Assembly: GCF_043641925.1 (NCBI RefSeq)
Contig: NZ_JBHZRU010000007.1
Span: 62,001-126,000, forward strand
Reading direction: 5' to 3'
Length of the DNA: 64,000 nt
DNA from: Paenisporosarcina quisquiliarum_A
GTDB lineage: Bacteria; Bacillota; Bacilli; Bacillales_A; Planococcaceae
The notes under the pieces: generated by a model
Databases searched by the model: none
What the model was told of the DNA's origin: nothing
Seen by the model: only the letters and a program-made list of their open reading frames with translations
In this document: in pieces, positions 16,734 through 24,721 of the stretch
Position numbering within the stretch: the stretch's first letter is position 1
Layout: each line of letters starts with the position of its first letter
Position numbers and translations under genes: made by a program

Positions 16734-17165
16734 TTGATTTCGGCAAAAAGAGTAGAAACCGAACAAGAACGAAACGATGCTTTTCACGTAAGACAACTCG
16801 TATTCGTCGAAGAACAAAATGTTCCTGTCCATTTAGAACTTGATGAACATGATTCTTATGCGACTCATTTTATAGCTTATGATGGTTCCCAACCTATTGG
16901 AGCAGGTCGCATACGTGAACCTGAAACTGGCATTGCCAAAGTAGAACGGGTTTGCATCTTACCAGACTATCGAGGAAAACATCTTGGAAACTTGATGATG
17001 GAGAAGATGGAAGAGTATGCATTACAAGCTGGTCTTTCAACTGTAAAATTGAATGCACAATCCTATGCCATTCCATTTTATGAAAAGTTAAATTATAAAA
17101 TTACTTCGCCTGAATTTTTAGATGCTGGTATTCCTCATCGAACAATGGAGAAAATATTAAATTAA
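16734..17165 (+). CDS. yjcF: GNAT family N-acetyltransferase (YjcF-like)
   Basis: A 143-residue GCN5-type acetyltransferase. The N-terminal FVEEQNVP and D-E-H-D segment and the acetyl-CoA loop RVCILPDYRGKHLGNLMM (Q/R-x-x-G-x-G/A pattern) are present. ELD EHD near residues 38-42 and AQSYAIPFYEKLNY near the end match the ElaA/YjcF subgroup. The substrate is unknown. It starts at TTG immediately after the yjcG stop codon, with GGAG a few nucleotides before, so it depends on coupling. Confidence 0.82.
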   Translation: MISAKRVETEQERNDAFHVRQLVFVEEQNVPVHLELDEHDSYATHFIAYDGSQPIGAGRIREPETGIAKVERVCILPDYRGKHLGNLMMEKMEEYALQAGLSTVKLNAQSYAIPFYEKLNYKITSPEFLDAGIPHRTMEKILN

Positions 17166-17173
17166 CCAAATAA

Positions 17174-17213
17174 GAAGCGCACACATTTTGAGGTTGAATG
17201 TGTGCGCTTCTTC
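17174..17213 (+). terminator. terminator of yjcH-yjcG-yjcF
   Basis: Perfect 14-bp stem GAAGCGCACACATT ... AATGTGTGCGCTTC followed by TTCT. Confidence 0.8.
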
Positions 17214-17302
17214 TATGTTCCAGGAAATATAGTGTTCTCATAAAAATGGTAATTTCTTTGTTTGTCATTAGTAGTCTACTAAAAATGTAATCTACTAACT
17301 TC

Positions 17303-17342
17303 AAAAAAAAAAAACGTTTTCTCATTAAAATGAGAAAACGTT
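17303..17342 (-). terminator. terminator of the gene at 17351
   Basis: AACGTTTTCTCA ... TGAGAAAACGTT stem with a long T-run on the minus strand. Confidence 0.8.
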
Positions 17343-17350
17343 ATGAGCGA

Positions 17351-17656
17351 CTAAATATATGCGTTAATTTGATTTCCTTTACCGCTAACTTTAGCGATTT
17401 CAGGAGATAGATTGACAGGGTTCGGTTGAATGAATCCCTTATATGGTACAGCTTGTCGGAAAGAATGCGATGAGACAGATATTGATTCATCTTCCTCTTC
17501 AAGTTGTTTTGAACGTTCTTCCAACTGATCATCAAATATCGATTTCATTTTAATTGGTTGAACGGCATTAATATGCGCAAAGTCATAATTGCTCATTTGC
17601 AATCTATTTGCGTATTGTTGAGATTGAACTGGTTGAATTGGTAAGATGTAACCCAT
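17351..17656 (-). CDS. conserved hypothetical protein (101 aa)
   Basis: A 101-residue hydrophilic protein starting MGYILPIQPVQSQQYANRLQ, with an acidic patch (DQLEERSKQLEEEDESIS) and ending GKGNQINAYI. There are no membrane segments or known motifs. ATG 17656 is chosen since AAAGGAGG lies 9 nt before it, while the ATG at 17665 abuts the same site. It lies beside spore genes (spoVIF, yjcZ-like), which makes a sporulation-linked role possible, but that is only from position. Confidence 0.6.
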   Translation of the reverse strand: MGYILPIQPVQSQQYANRLQMSNYDFAHINAVQPIKMKSIFDDQLEERSKQLEEEDESISVSSHSFRQAVPYKGFIQPNPVNLSPEIAKVSGKGNQINAYI

Positions 17657-17726
17657 CGTCGTCATCCTCCTTTTGTTACCATGTTATACGATACTTTACC
17701 CGCTTTTATGTCCGTCAAAACCAAAA

Positions 17727-17984
17727 TTAATTATTTTTATTTATCATTGAAGATATTTCATTCAAATCAATTTTGTTTCCTTTTTGAATAACAGACTCAA
17801 CAATCTGTTGCTCAAACTCTTTAGTTAGTGGTTTTCCAGCTAGTTTAGAAACTTTGCGAACAATTTTCTTTACCTGTTTTTCATCTGAAAAGTCAGCGAA
17901 CTGAATAGCGTTGGCTAAAGTGAAAACTTCATCCATTGAAACGCCCGTTTTTTGTTCGATTTTCTTAAAAAATGAATCATGCAT
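17727..17984 (-). CDS. spoVIF: stage VI sporulation protein F (YjcC)
   Basis: An 85-residue protein starting MHDSFFKKIEQKTGVSMDEV, with a conserved FTLANAIQFADFSDEKQVKK segment and helical C-terminus, characteristic of SpoVIF. In B. subtilis this protein is made in the mother cell and is needed for late coat assembly and GerE activity. The start at 17984 is set by GGAGGG 6 nt upstream, which overlaps the stop of the small YjcZ-like gene, so the two form an operon. Neighbouring spore genes agree with the call. Confidence 0.82.
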   Translation of the reverse strand: MHDSFFKKIEQKTGVSMDEVFTLANAIQFADFSDEKQVKKIVRKVSKLAGKPLTKEFEQQIVESVIQKGNKIDLNEISSMINKNN

Positions 17985-17995
17985 ACGATTCCCTC

Positions 17996-18109
17996 CTAAC
18001 AAAAACTTTTACCAACTATGATTAATAGGATGAAAAGTACGACGATTAAAACAAACGTAGACCCGTTATTAGACTTGTAGTCATCATAAGGATTACAGCA
18101 TCCGTACAT
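17996..18109 (-). CDS. YjcZ-family sporulation membrane peptide (37 aa)
   Basis: Thirty-seven residues. A Cys/Tyr/Asn-rich head (MYGCCNPYDDYKSNNG) precedes the hallmark hydrophobic stretch TFVLIVVLFILLIIVG of the YjcZ family, one of the small membrane peptides made during sporulation. The ATG at 18109 follows AAAGGGGGG. The stop codon overlaps the ribosome site of spoVIF, so expression is likely shared, under a mother-cell sigma factor (inference). Confidence 0.8.
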   Translation of the reverse strand: MYGCCNPYDDYKSNNGSTFVLIVVLFILLIIVGKSFC

Positions 18110-18179
18110 GTTATTTCCCCCCTTTCCTATTCGACCTAGAATATGCGAACAAATAGGATTGAGGAGGGCAAATACCTTA

Positions 18180-18542
18180 TTAGATGTTTCCTTTTGACTT
18201 AAATAGTAGTGCACCAATGACCCCAAAAAGAATAGCGGCACTAATTCCTGAACTTGTGACTTCGAACATTCCTGTTAAAACACCGATTATGCCATGCTTT
18301 TCCGCCTCTTGTAATGCACCATGGGTTAGTGAGTTACCAAAAGACATGATGGGAACCGTGGCCCCTGCACCAGCAAAATCGATAAACGGTTCGTATAATC
18401 CAAACCCATCTAGAACGGATCCTACAACAACTAACAGGCTTAATGTATGTGCAGGTGTTAACTTTGCTACGTCAAATAACAATTGACCTACTACACAAAC
18501 AAGTCCACCAACTACAAACGCGATAATGGTTGAAAGTATCAT
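18180..18542 (-). CDS. spoVAE: stage V sporulation protein AE (SpoVAEb type)
   Basis: A 120-residue membrane protein with about four helices. The segment DGFGLYEPFIDFAGAGATVPIMSFGNSLTHGA matches the conserved core of SpoVAE (the AEb form) and parallels the related core in SpoVAC. It is part of the inner-membrane SpoVA channel through which Ca-dipicolinate enters the forespore and leaves at germination. Gap to spoVAD is only 9 bp. The start at 18542 follows GAGGTGTAGGG. Confidence 0.9.
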   Translation of the reverse strand: MILSTIIAFVVGGLVCVVGQLLFDVAKLTPAHTLSLLVVVGSVLDGFGLYEPFIDFAGAGATVPIMSFGNSLTHGALQEAEKHGIIGVLTGMFEVTSSGISAAILFGVIGALLFKSKGNI

Positions 18543-18551
18543 CCCTACACC

Positions 18552-19553
18552 TCAATCTATGCAAAGTTCAACAGCATGTGCAATGCATGGAATCGTTTCC
18601 CCTTGTTGGAAGGAGAGCGGCGATAGCAAAGCTCCTGTTGCAACTAACAGTACTTTTTTTATTTTTTTAGCTAATAAATCACTATATATCGGACCAAAAT
18701 ACACGGAAGCAGAACATCCAGCTCCACTTGCACCTGAGCGGAACTCAGATTTATTGCCATAAAATTCAGCTCCAGCATCACGGTAGACTTTGACTGGATA
18801 AGAATTAAGTCCACTTTTTTTCATAAGTTCTTGTAAAATTGCAAACCCCGTTTTCCCTAAATCCCCTGTCATAATGAGATCATAAGGAACGTCATTTCCG
18901 TTTTCATTTAAATGAGTTTGAATTGTATCAAATGCTGCAGGTGCCATCGCACTTCCCATATCTAGTGGGTCTGTGCATTCACAGTCAACAACTTGTCCTA
19001 TTGTTGCAGAGTGAACATACGGTAGATTACTTTTTGAGTGAGATAAAACACCGAACCCACCTGCCGTAACCGTCCATTGACCTGTTGGAGGCTTTTGTGC
19101 ACCATATTCAATTGGATAGCGGAATTGTCGTTCAACCGCATTATGCTGACTCGAAGATCCAAATAGCACGTTTTCTACAAGGTTAGATTCGATTAAAACA
19201 CTTCCAGTTATTAAAGATGAAACAGATGTTGCACAAGCAGAAAACATCCCCATAAATGGGATAGCAAGTTCTCTCGCTGCAAAATTAGTCGGCGTCATCT
19301 GATTTACTAAATCTCCACTAAGTAAAACATCAATATCCGCTATTTCCAATCCCGCTTTTCGAACGGCAAGTAAACATGTATCTTCTATTAATTGTGCATT
19401 TCCTTGTTCATTCGTCTTTAAATGTGTTCGTTCGTCATCATAAATGACATCAAAAGAAGAATGGAATACACTTTGTTTTTCCAGAGGACCTGCCGTAACA
19501 GCAGTTGAAAGAATCGTTGGTCTTGATAGAAAAGTTAGAAGGCGTGATTTCAT
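18552..19553 (-). CDS. spoVAD: stage V sporulation protein AD
   Basis: A 333-residue soluble protein with a thiolase/beta-ketoacyl-synthase-like fold, the dipicolinic-acid-binding component of the SpoVA channel. Typical segments are GMFSACATSVSSL, SSSQHNAVERQFRYPIEYGAQKPPTGQWTVT (split across residues 140-175), DPLDMGSAMAPAAFDTI and GASGAGCSASVYFGPI. ATG 19553 forms an ATGA overlap with the spoVAC stop, so translation is coupled. The protein is full length and no frameshift is seen. Confidence 0.93.
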   Translation of the reverse strand: MKSRLLTFLSRPTILSTAVTAGPLEKQSVFHSSFDVIYDDERTHLKTNEQGNAQLIEDTCLLAVRKAGLEIADIDVLLSGDLVNQMTPTNFAARELAIPFMGMFSACATSVSSLITGSVLIESNLVENVLFGSSSQHNAVERQFRYPIEYGAQKPPTGQWTVTAGGFGVLSHSKSNLPYVHSATIGQVVDCECTDPLDMGSAMAPAAFDTIQTHLNENGNDVPYDLIMTGDLGKTGFAILQELMKKSGLNSYPVKVYRDAGAEFYGNKSEFRSGASGAGCSASVYFGPIYSDLLAKKIKKVLLVATGALLSPLSFQQGETIPCIAHAVELCID

Positions 19554-20008
19554 GACCACTCTAGCACTCCCATCGACACTAAAATCGTCTTAATTAAAGC
19601 AACGACAAAAGCAGAAAATACGCCATACACAATAACAGCGCCAGCTAATTTAAACATATTGCCACCAACACCTAAAATAAATCCTTCTGATTTATGTTCA
19701 ATTGCTGCTGAAATCACAGCATTCCCAAACCCTGTAACCGGAACTGCAGATCCTGCCCCGCCAAATTGACCTATTTTTTTATAGAGTCCGAAACCTGTTA
19801 ATAACATGGCGATAAACACCATCGTAGCGACAGTTGGATTGCTGGCTGTCCGTTCGGTGAAATCGAAAAAGTACATATACACATACGAAATGAGCTGACC
19901 GATTGCACAAATAATACCTCCTGTTAAAAAGGCTGTCATACAATTTTTCAAGACAGGACGTTTTGGTGCAATTTGGTCTACAATCGGTTGATATGACTTC
20001 GCATCCAT
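19550..20008 (-). CDS. spoVAC: stage V sporulation protein AC
   Basis: A 152-residue membrane protein. After a short cytosolic head (KSYQPIVDQIAPKRPVLKN), four to five hydrophobic segments follow with LLTGFGLYKKIGQFGGAGSAVPVTGFGNAV, the SpoVAC signature. SpoVAC is thought to be the mechanosensitive pore of the dipicolinate channel. It overlaps the upstream lipoprotein stop by 1 bp and spoVAD by 4 bp, giving a tight operon. Confidence 0.93.
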   Translation of the reverse strand: MDAKSYQPIVDQIAPKRPVLKNCMTAFLTGGIICAIGQLISYVYMYFFDFTERTASNPTVATMVFIAMLLTGFGLYKKIGQFGGAGSAVPVTGFGNAVISAAIEHKSEGFILGVGGNMFKLAGAVIVYGVFSAFVVALIKTILVSMGVLEWS

Positions 20009-20415
20009 TATGTTGCCTCCTTAGCTAATGACTGGATGTCGGCCAACGTTTTTTTCAACGTTTCTTCAGATGGGTTCTGGTCGACTAAGTCTTTTAATTC
20101 CCACATGATTTTTAAGTCGCTCGAAACAAAGATCTCATGATCCGGAAATTTTTTCTTTAACTCATCAGAAATTCGCTTCTCGATTTTTTCTTTTCTGAAT
20201 TTCGATAGCGGATGCACTTGAACAGCCACAATGACTTGATGATCGAAAAATACCCCAACAGATTCACTCATTTTCTCCTCGTCTTCTAATATGAACCGTA
20301 AAGTTTCTAACTCTTGTTCATCCTGCTTAGCATGAAGCAAATCAATCTGTGGATCACTTGAACATCCACTTAAGAGCAGAGATATAGCTAAAATCAACCA
20401 ACCTAATTTTTTCAT
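20008..20415 (-). CDS. YhcN/YlaJ-like spore lipoprotein
   Basis: A 135-residue lipoprotein: signal peptide with lipobox LLSGC, then a YhcN/YlaJ-type domain (ESVGVFFDHQVIVAVQVHPLSKFRKEKIEKR, later KKFPDHEIFVSSDLKIMWELKDL). Related proteins sit in the spore inner membrane, and a copy commonly precedes short spoVA operons. ATG 20415 is chosen over 20424 because GGTGAT precedes it. It is first in the operon lipoprotein-spoVAC-spoVAD-spoVAE. Exact function is not known. Confidence 0.78.
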   Translation of the reverse strand: MKKLGWLILAISLLLSGCSSDPQIDLLHAKQDEQELETLRFILEDEEKMSESVGVFFDHQVIVAVQVHPLSKFRKEKIEKRISDELKKKFPDHEIFVSSDLKIMWELKDLVDQNPSEETLKKTLADIQSLAKEAT

Positions 20416-20544
20416 GGATATCACCTTTTTTCTTAGTATGAGTTGAAAAAGAAAGTTTATGTAATAAAGGTCGAATAGCCCTGTTTCTTTATCAACATCG
20501 ACATAAATTATAAAGACTTTGAAAGAAAGCGAGGTGAAAACAAA

Positions 20545-21069
20545 ATGGGATGTGGACGTAACTTGGAATCAACATCTACCGTAGCTGGAATCACCACAGG
20601 TCGCTGCATTTGTGACGTCGTACGCGCGATTAAAGACATTCAAGATGCTGTAGTGGAAAATGATTGTCCGGTTTGCCCTACGAATTGCTTTTTAGAACCA
20701 CTAGGTGGTCTTGTAAGTCCTTCACGTCACCAAGCTGATACTCGCGTATTCATGCTTTTGACGAAAGAAGGTACACCATTTAAAGCATTCTTCCGCGATA
20801 ACGATTATCATGACTGTGATTGCTTCTCCGTATTTTTCCGTGTCGAGGACGTATTTGATGGTTGCTGTGCAACTCTTCGAGTACTAGAGCCACTTGATCG
20901 ACATAACCACGAAGTAAATCTTCTAGATGAATGCGGTACTAAACTGAAACTCAGCCAAATTTGTAAGGTTCGTAATTTCCGACCTTCTGATAGCTGTATC
21001 ACAGTTGACTTAAATTGCTTCTGCGGCATTGAGTGTGTAGCAGACGTATTTTTAGGGGTATGCGAATAA
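20545..21069 (+). CDS. cotZ: spore coat protein CotZ/CotY family
   Basis: A 174-residue Cys-rich coat/crust protein with about sixteen cysteines, arranged as CICDVVRAIKDIQDAV, CPVCPTNC, HDCDCFSVFFRVEDV, CCATLRVLEP and NCFCGIECV, which is the CotY/CotZ pattern. These proteins self-assemble through disulfides into the outer crust (exosporium-like layer) of the spore. It faces cotO and fabI, as in B. subtilis, but cotV/W/X/Y are missing next to it. GAGGTG precedes the ATG at good spacing; a hairpin terminator follows. Confidence 0.9.
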   Translation: MGCGRNLESTSTVAGITTGRCICDVVRAIKDIQDAVVENDCPVCPTNCFLEPLGGLVSPSRHQADTRVFMLLTKEGTPFKAFFRDNDYHDCDCFSVFFRVEDVFDGCCATLRVLEPLDRHNHEVNLLDECGTKLKLSQICKVRNFRPSDSCITVDLNCFCGIECVADVFLGVCE

Positions 21070-21100
21070 AATAAGTACTTCAAGCTTGCAGTGTCTAATA

Positions 21101-21130
21101 AGCCCAATCTCTATTATGAGATTGGGCTAT
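21101..21130 (+). terminator. terminator of cotZ
   Basis: AGCCCAATCTC-TATTAT-GAGATTGGGCT stem-loop; the T-run is weak. Confidence 0.65.
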
Positions 21131-21144
21131 TCTGATTTTAAATA

Positions 21145-21315
21145 GTGTGCTTCTGCCGTAGCAGAAGCTTCATTCTTGAAAGATTTTTGTTTAATTTAAT
21201 ATGGTGTTATCTTTTGATAATTTGTCGTTTGGTAAGAGGAATACTGCGTTATGTAGTGATAATAATATGGCGTAATCGATCGATCTATTATGCTTCTGCG
21301 CAAGCAGAATCATCC
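21145..21315 (-). repeat. 21-bp periodic array, ACGCCATATTA family, copy 1, with flanking hairpins
   Basis: Read on the minus strand, units ACGCCATATTATT, ACGCAGTATT, ACGACAAATTAT and ACACCATATTA follow one another at 24, 21 and 21 bp. Hairpins GCTTCTGC ... GCAGAAGC flank the array at 21150-21170 and 21289-21309. The related copy is at 29640. The remaining gap to cotO (21.32-21.58 kb) is AT-rich and shows nothing recognisable. Confidence 0.65.
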
Positions 21316-21587
21316 TTCAAAACAAATAAAAAAACATTTCATCTTTTCTGAAATGTTTTGACTCACATTATTTTCCCCAAAATATTTTCACATATTCTCT
21401 ATTATTTTCGTTCCAATTCTAAAATAAATCGATTGACTTCAATATCCTTTTAAAACGTATATATTTTTACGATGTGAAAAATCTTCCACGTTCTATTTTT
21501 GAAATATTCATCTTGAAAAAATATAAATAGTACCCAATGTTTTAGATGAGCATCCGCTGTTTCATTATCATTCGACGATGTCGTCGA

Positions 21588-21617
21588 CAAAAAAAGACAC
21601 CCATCTCTGGGTATCTT
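21588..21617 (-). terminator. terminator of fabI-cotO
   Basis: AGATACCCA-GAGAT-GGGTGTCT followed by seven T on the minus strand. Confidence 0.75.
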
Positions 21618-21628
21618 CTTCTAACGAA

Positions 21629-22021
21629 TCATCTAAAACGCACTGGAAAGGGTTTTCCTCGCCAGTTAATTTCTTGAATGTCGTTCATATCTATGGAGAT
21701 GATGGTACCGTCAACTAATCGAAGGGTGGCACTTTCGTCGTCAAGCTTGTCGACTAAACCTTGGAGGCTTTCACCATACTTCATTTGAAAAGTTAAAGGT
21801 TTGTATACGTGTTGAGCAAATGGCGAAGTGAAGTAATTCAGTCTCTTCCACATGGTCGATTCAGTCTTCACTTCAGATTCTACTTTTACTTCTACTTCTA
21901 ATTGCCGTTCTGGAAAGATCGATGTACTTTCTTCGATCCATTTTTTGATTTTCCTGTGATGTCGATATACTGGAGGTCCACTAACAAAAAGGAGAGGATC
22001 AGTTTCCAATGATACAGTCAC
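21629..22021 (-). CDS. cotO: spore coat protein CotO-like (YjbX)
   Basis: A 130-residue protein with a short N-terminal motif (PLLFVSGPPVYRHHRKIKKW), a charged spacer, and a C-terminal domain (PLTFQMKYGESLQGLVDKLDD ... GTIISIDMNDIQEINW) resembling the CotO C-terminal module. CotO is a morphogenetic protein needed for outer coat encasement. Assignment rests on weak sequence likeness plus position between fabI and cotZ, as in B. subtilis. The GTG start lies very close to AAAGGA, so the true start could be a few codons later. It is 31 bp behind fabI. Confidence 0.65.
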   Translation of the reverse strand: MTVSLETDPLLFVSGPPVYRHHRKIKKWIEESTSIFPERQLEVEVKVESEVKTESTMWKRLNYFTSPFAQHVYKPLTFQMKYGESLQGLVDKLDDESATLRLVDGTIISIDMNDIQEINWRGKPFPVRFR

Positions 22022-22052
22022 GTCCTTTTTTGAGTTAGTTTATGCAGACCTT

Positions 22053-22823
22053 TTACAGAATGTGATATCCGCTGTCGCAGTGGATGGTTTCGCCAGTTAT
22101 ACCGCGCGATAAGTTGCTAAATAAGAATAACGCTGTGTCGCCAACTTCTTCAGGAGTTGTATTACGACGCAATGGTGAACGCTCTTCGATTGTTTTTAAT
22201 ATGCTATTAAAGTCGCTAACACCTTTTGCAGACAATGTACGAATTGGTCCTGCTGAAATAGCGTTAACACGAATATTGTATTGACCAAGGTCAGCAGCTA
22301 AATAACGAACCGACATATCAAGTGATGCTTTTGCAACACCCATAATGTTGTAGTTAGGCACGACTTTTTCCCCACCGAGGTAAGTTAAAGTTACAATGCT
22401 TCCGCCTTCAGTCATTAAAGGTTTCGCAGCTTTCGCAACAACTGTTAATGAAAATGAGCTAATGTTATGAGCTAATAAAAACCCTTCTCTTGACGTGTCA
22501 GAGAAATTACCAGCTAATTCTTCAGATTTAGCGAAGGCGATACAATGTGCCAAGCCATCAATTTTTCCGACTTCTTTTTCAATTGTAGAAAAACAGTTTT
22601 CGACATCTTCATCAATCGTAATGTCACATGGTAAAACAAGTTCATGTCTTCCTTCAAGTGTTTCAACTAAATCACGAACAGGTTTTTCAAATCGTTCACC
22701 TGCATATGTGAAAATTAAATTTGCGCCAGCTTTATCAAGTGATTGAGCAATTCCCCAAGCAATACTTCGTTTATTTGCAACACCCATAATGACATACGTT
22801 TTACCTTGTAATGATAAAGACAT
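22053..22823 (-). CDS. fabI: enoyl-[acyl-carrier-protein] reductase (NADH) FabI
   Basis: A 256-residue SDR-type enoyl-ACP reductase that performs the last step of each fatty-acid elongation round. Seen are the nucleotide site GVANKRSIAWGIAQ (residues 14-27), the catalytic Tyr-x6-Lys in YNIMGVAKASLD, and AGPIRTLSAKGV in the substrate loop. This is the classic triclosan-sensitive FabI type. A FapR-like operator lies 30 bp upstream of the start. The gene precedes cotO. Confidence 0.93.
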   Translation of the reverse strand: MSLSLQGKTYVIMGVANKRSIAWGIAQSLDKAGANLIFTYAGERFEKPVRDLVETLEGRHELVLPCDITIDEDVENCFSTIEKEVGKIDGLAHCIAFAKSEELAGNFSDTSREGFLLAHNISSFSLTVVAKAAKPLMTEGGSIVTLTYLGGEKVVPNYNIMGVAKASLDMSVRYLAADLGQYNIRVNAISAGPIRTLSAKGVSDFNSILKTIEERSPLRRNTTPEEVGDTALFLFSNLSRGITGETIHCDSGYHIL

Positions 22824-22851
22824 CTATGTTCCCCCTAAGTTATAACTAATT

Positions 22852-22870
22852 ATTAATACCTGGTACTAAT
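22852..22870 (-). promoter_or_regulatory. FapR operator upstream of fabI
   Basis: The 19-bp site ATTAGTACCAGGTATTAAT (minus strand) is the interrupted palindrome bound by FapR, the malonyl-CoA-sensing repressor of lipid synthesis in Bacillales. A matching site precedes fabH. Confidence 0.8.
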
Positions 22871-22880
22871 ATTACCTCAC

Positions 22881-22909
22881 AAAAAAGAAAAGTGCAATTG
22901 CACTTTTCT
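22881..22909 (-). terminator. terminator hairpin upstream of fabI
   Basis: Perfect palindrome GAAAAGTGCAATTGCACTTTTC with TTTTTT on the minus strand; it would stop transcription coming from mgtE before fabI. Confidence 0.7.
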
Positions 22910-23028
22910 CAGTATGGTGTTTATATGAAAATTATTTTTTGTTATTTAGTGGTCGCCTATTTCTTGTTCCACAGACGACAATGTGGAAAAATGCACATTA
23001 TATCTTAATGATTACAACCATTATAATT

Positions 23029-23184
23029 GATTGGAATGGAGGTGGCGACTCCGAGGGGAACAGCGCGAGCTTTAGACCCTGGAGCGGGTTTTAGAGGAAC
23101 AAAGACTAAGAACGCCACGTCCTGTGGCAACGTCTTTGAAACCAACATCCTGTTGGCCTCCCCGGAAAGCGTCCACTGCAGTGG
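23029..23184 (-). repeat. dispersed GGACGCTTTCC element, copy 2
   Basis: Opens ATTGGAATGGAGGTGGCGAC and closes with CCGGAAAGCGTCC, the reverse complement of the outer ends at 37849 and 55289, with a different interior. It fills most of the gap between fabI and mgtE. Confidence 0.7.
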
Positions 23185-23231
23185 AAATCAACGTTTATAT
23201 TTATACAGACTTTTTGAAAAGGCCATTGTCA

Positions 23232-24605
23232 TCAAAGCTGAGTTAAGAACATGCTTGCTAACCCGAGATAGATTAAGATACTGATAATATCATTAAGTGT
23301 TGTAATAAATGGACCTGATGCTACGGCTGGATCGATATTCATGCGGTGGATTAATAAAGGCACAAATGATCCTGCCAAAGTTGCAACAAAAATCGAACCA
23401 AATATCGCTGCTCCAACTAATAATCCGAGCAATAATTGATGCTGCCAGAAATAAACGATTGCCACTACAACAACTCCACAAACTAACCCAGTTATCAAGC
23501 CCGTTCCCGCTTCACGAATCAAGAGTTTCATCTTACTCTGTTCTTCAATATCCCCTGTCGCAATCCCGCGAACAGCTACTGCGAGCGCTTGTGTTCCACT
23601 ATTACCAGCCATCCCTGCAATTAATGGAATAAAGACAGCTAAAATAGCGACTTGATCGAGCGTTTTTTCAAAGATTCCCATCAAATTCGCGGTAATCATT
23701 CCTAGGAATAAAAGAATGATAAGCCATGGAAGACGCTTCTTCGCAGCAGTTAATGGACCTTTGTCGAACGTATCCATTTCGGATACGGCAGCAAGTTTCG
23801 AGTAATCATCATTTGCTTCTTCTTCTAATACATCCAAAATATCATCGACTGTAATAATCCCAAGCAAATGATTTTGGAAATCAACCACTGGTACAGCAAG
23901 GAAATTATAATCTTTAATCATTCGTGCGACTTCTTCTTGGTCTTCACTCACGGACACGCTCACTACACGTTCATTCATAATCGAACGGATCAACGTATCT
24001 TCATCGCAAATAATTAAGTCACGAAGTGACACGACACCCGTGAGTTTATTTTCTTCATTCACAACGAAAATGTAGTAAATGGTTTCGGCTTCTGGTGCTG
24101 CGTTTCTCAATATCGTCATCGCCGAACGGGCGGTAGAGTTTTCAGGAATGACCACATATTCTGTTGTCATGATGGAGCCGGCTGTATATTCTTCATAGTG
24201 CAGCAAGTCTTTGATTTCTTGAGCAGACTCGTTATCCATGATCGTCAAGTAACTTGCCACTTGGTCTTTGCCAAGTTCGTTTAGAACATCTACTGCGTTA
24301 TCGGCGTACATTTCCGATAACATATCAGCAGCATACGTGTTTTCCATTTCCTTTAGGAAAGGTTCGTATTCATCGTCATCTAACTCGATGGACTGAAAAA
24401 TTTCAGCCATTTCTTTAGGCGATAAGTATTCAAAGATGATTTGTCTCATCTCAGGATCGATTTTCTCAAAAAATTGTGCTTGATCATACGGGTGCAAAGA
24501 AAGGAATTCTTCACGGAATGTGTCAAAATCACGATTGAATAGTATGGCTAATAACTTTTCGTCGTCCATTTCGTTTTCTTCTCGGTTGTATGGTTGGTCT
24601 GCCAT
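23232..24605 (-). CDS. mgtE: magnesium transporter MgtE
   Basis: A 457-residue Mg2+ channel. Residues about 15-135 form the MgtE N domain (YDQAQFFEKIDPEMRQIIFEYL), about 150-265 hold two CBS repeats (TAGSIMTTEYVVIPENSTA, VVDFQNHLLGIITVDDILDVLEEEANDD), and the last 160 residues hold five membrane helices with the pore motif AGNSGTQALAVAVRGIATGD. AAAGGGGG precedes the ATG. No M-box-like leader is visible in the 116 bp to prpE, so Mg2+ riboswitch control is not evident. The gene sits where B. subtilis has its thiamine genes. Confidence 0.93.
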   Translation of the reverse strand: MADQPYNREENEMDDEKLLAILFNRDFDTFREEFLSLHPYDQAQFFEKIDPEMRQIIFEYLSPKEMAEIFQSIELDDDEYEPFLKEMENTYAADMLSEMYADNAVDVLNELGKDQVASYLTIMDNESAQEIKDLLHYEEYTAGSIMTTEYVVIPENSTARSAMTILRNAAPEAETIYYIFVVNEENKLTGVVSLRDLIICDEDTLIRSIMNERVVSVSVSEDQEEVARMIKDYNFLAVPVVDFQNHLLGIITVDDILDVLEEEANDDYSKLAAVSEMDTFDKGPLTAAKKRLPWLIILLFLGMITANLMGIFEKTLDQVAILAVFIPLIAGMAGNSGTQALAVAVRGIATGDIEEQSKMKLLIREAGTGLITGLVCGVVVVAIVYFWQHQLLLGLLVGAAIFGSIFVATLAGSFVPLLIHRMNIDPAVASGPFITTLNDIISILIYLGLASMFLTQL

Positions 24606-24721
24606 GATCGTGTCCCCCTTTCATTGCTTTACATAAAGACAATGACTTTCATTCATATGTAGTTATTTTATGGGTTACACTGTACACATAGCAACATAAT
24701 TCATGTGAAGAGGTGAAAAAC

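Noticed and set aside
21629..23484. Overlapping opposite-strand frames inside fabI, mgtE, clpB, opp and pepF genes
   Set aside because: They lack ribosome sites and have the residue bias of shadow frames opposite strong coding genes.
24606..24721. Mg2+ riboswitch (M-box) before mgtE
   Set aside because: The gap is too short and shows no M-box core sequence.
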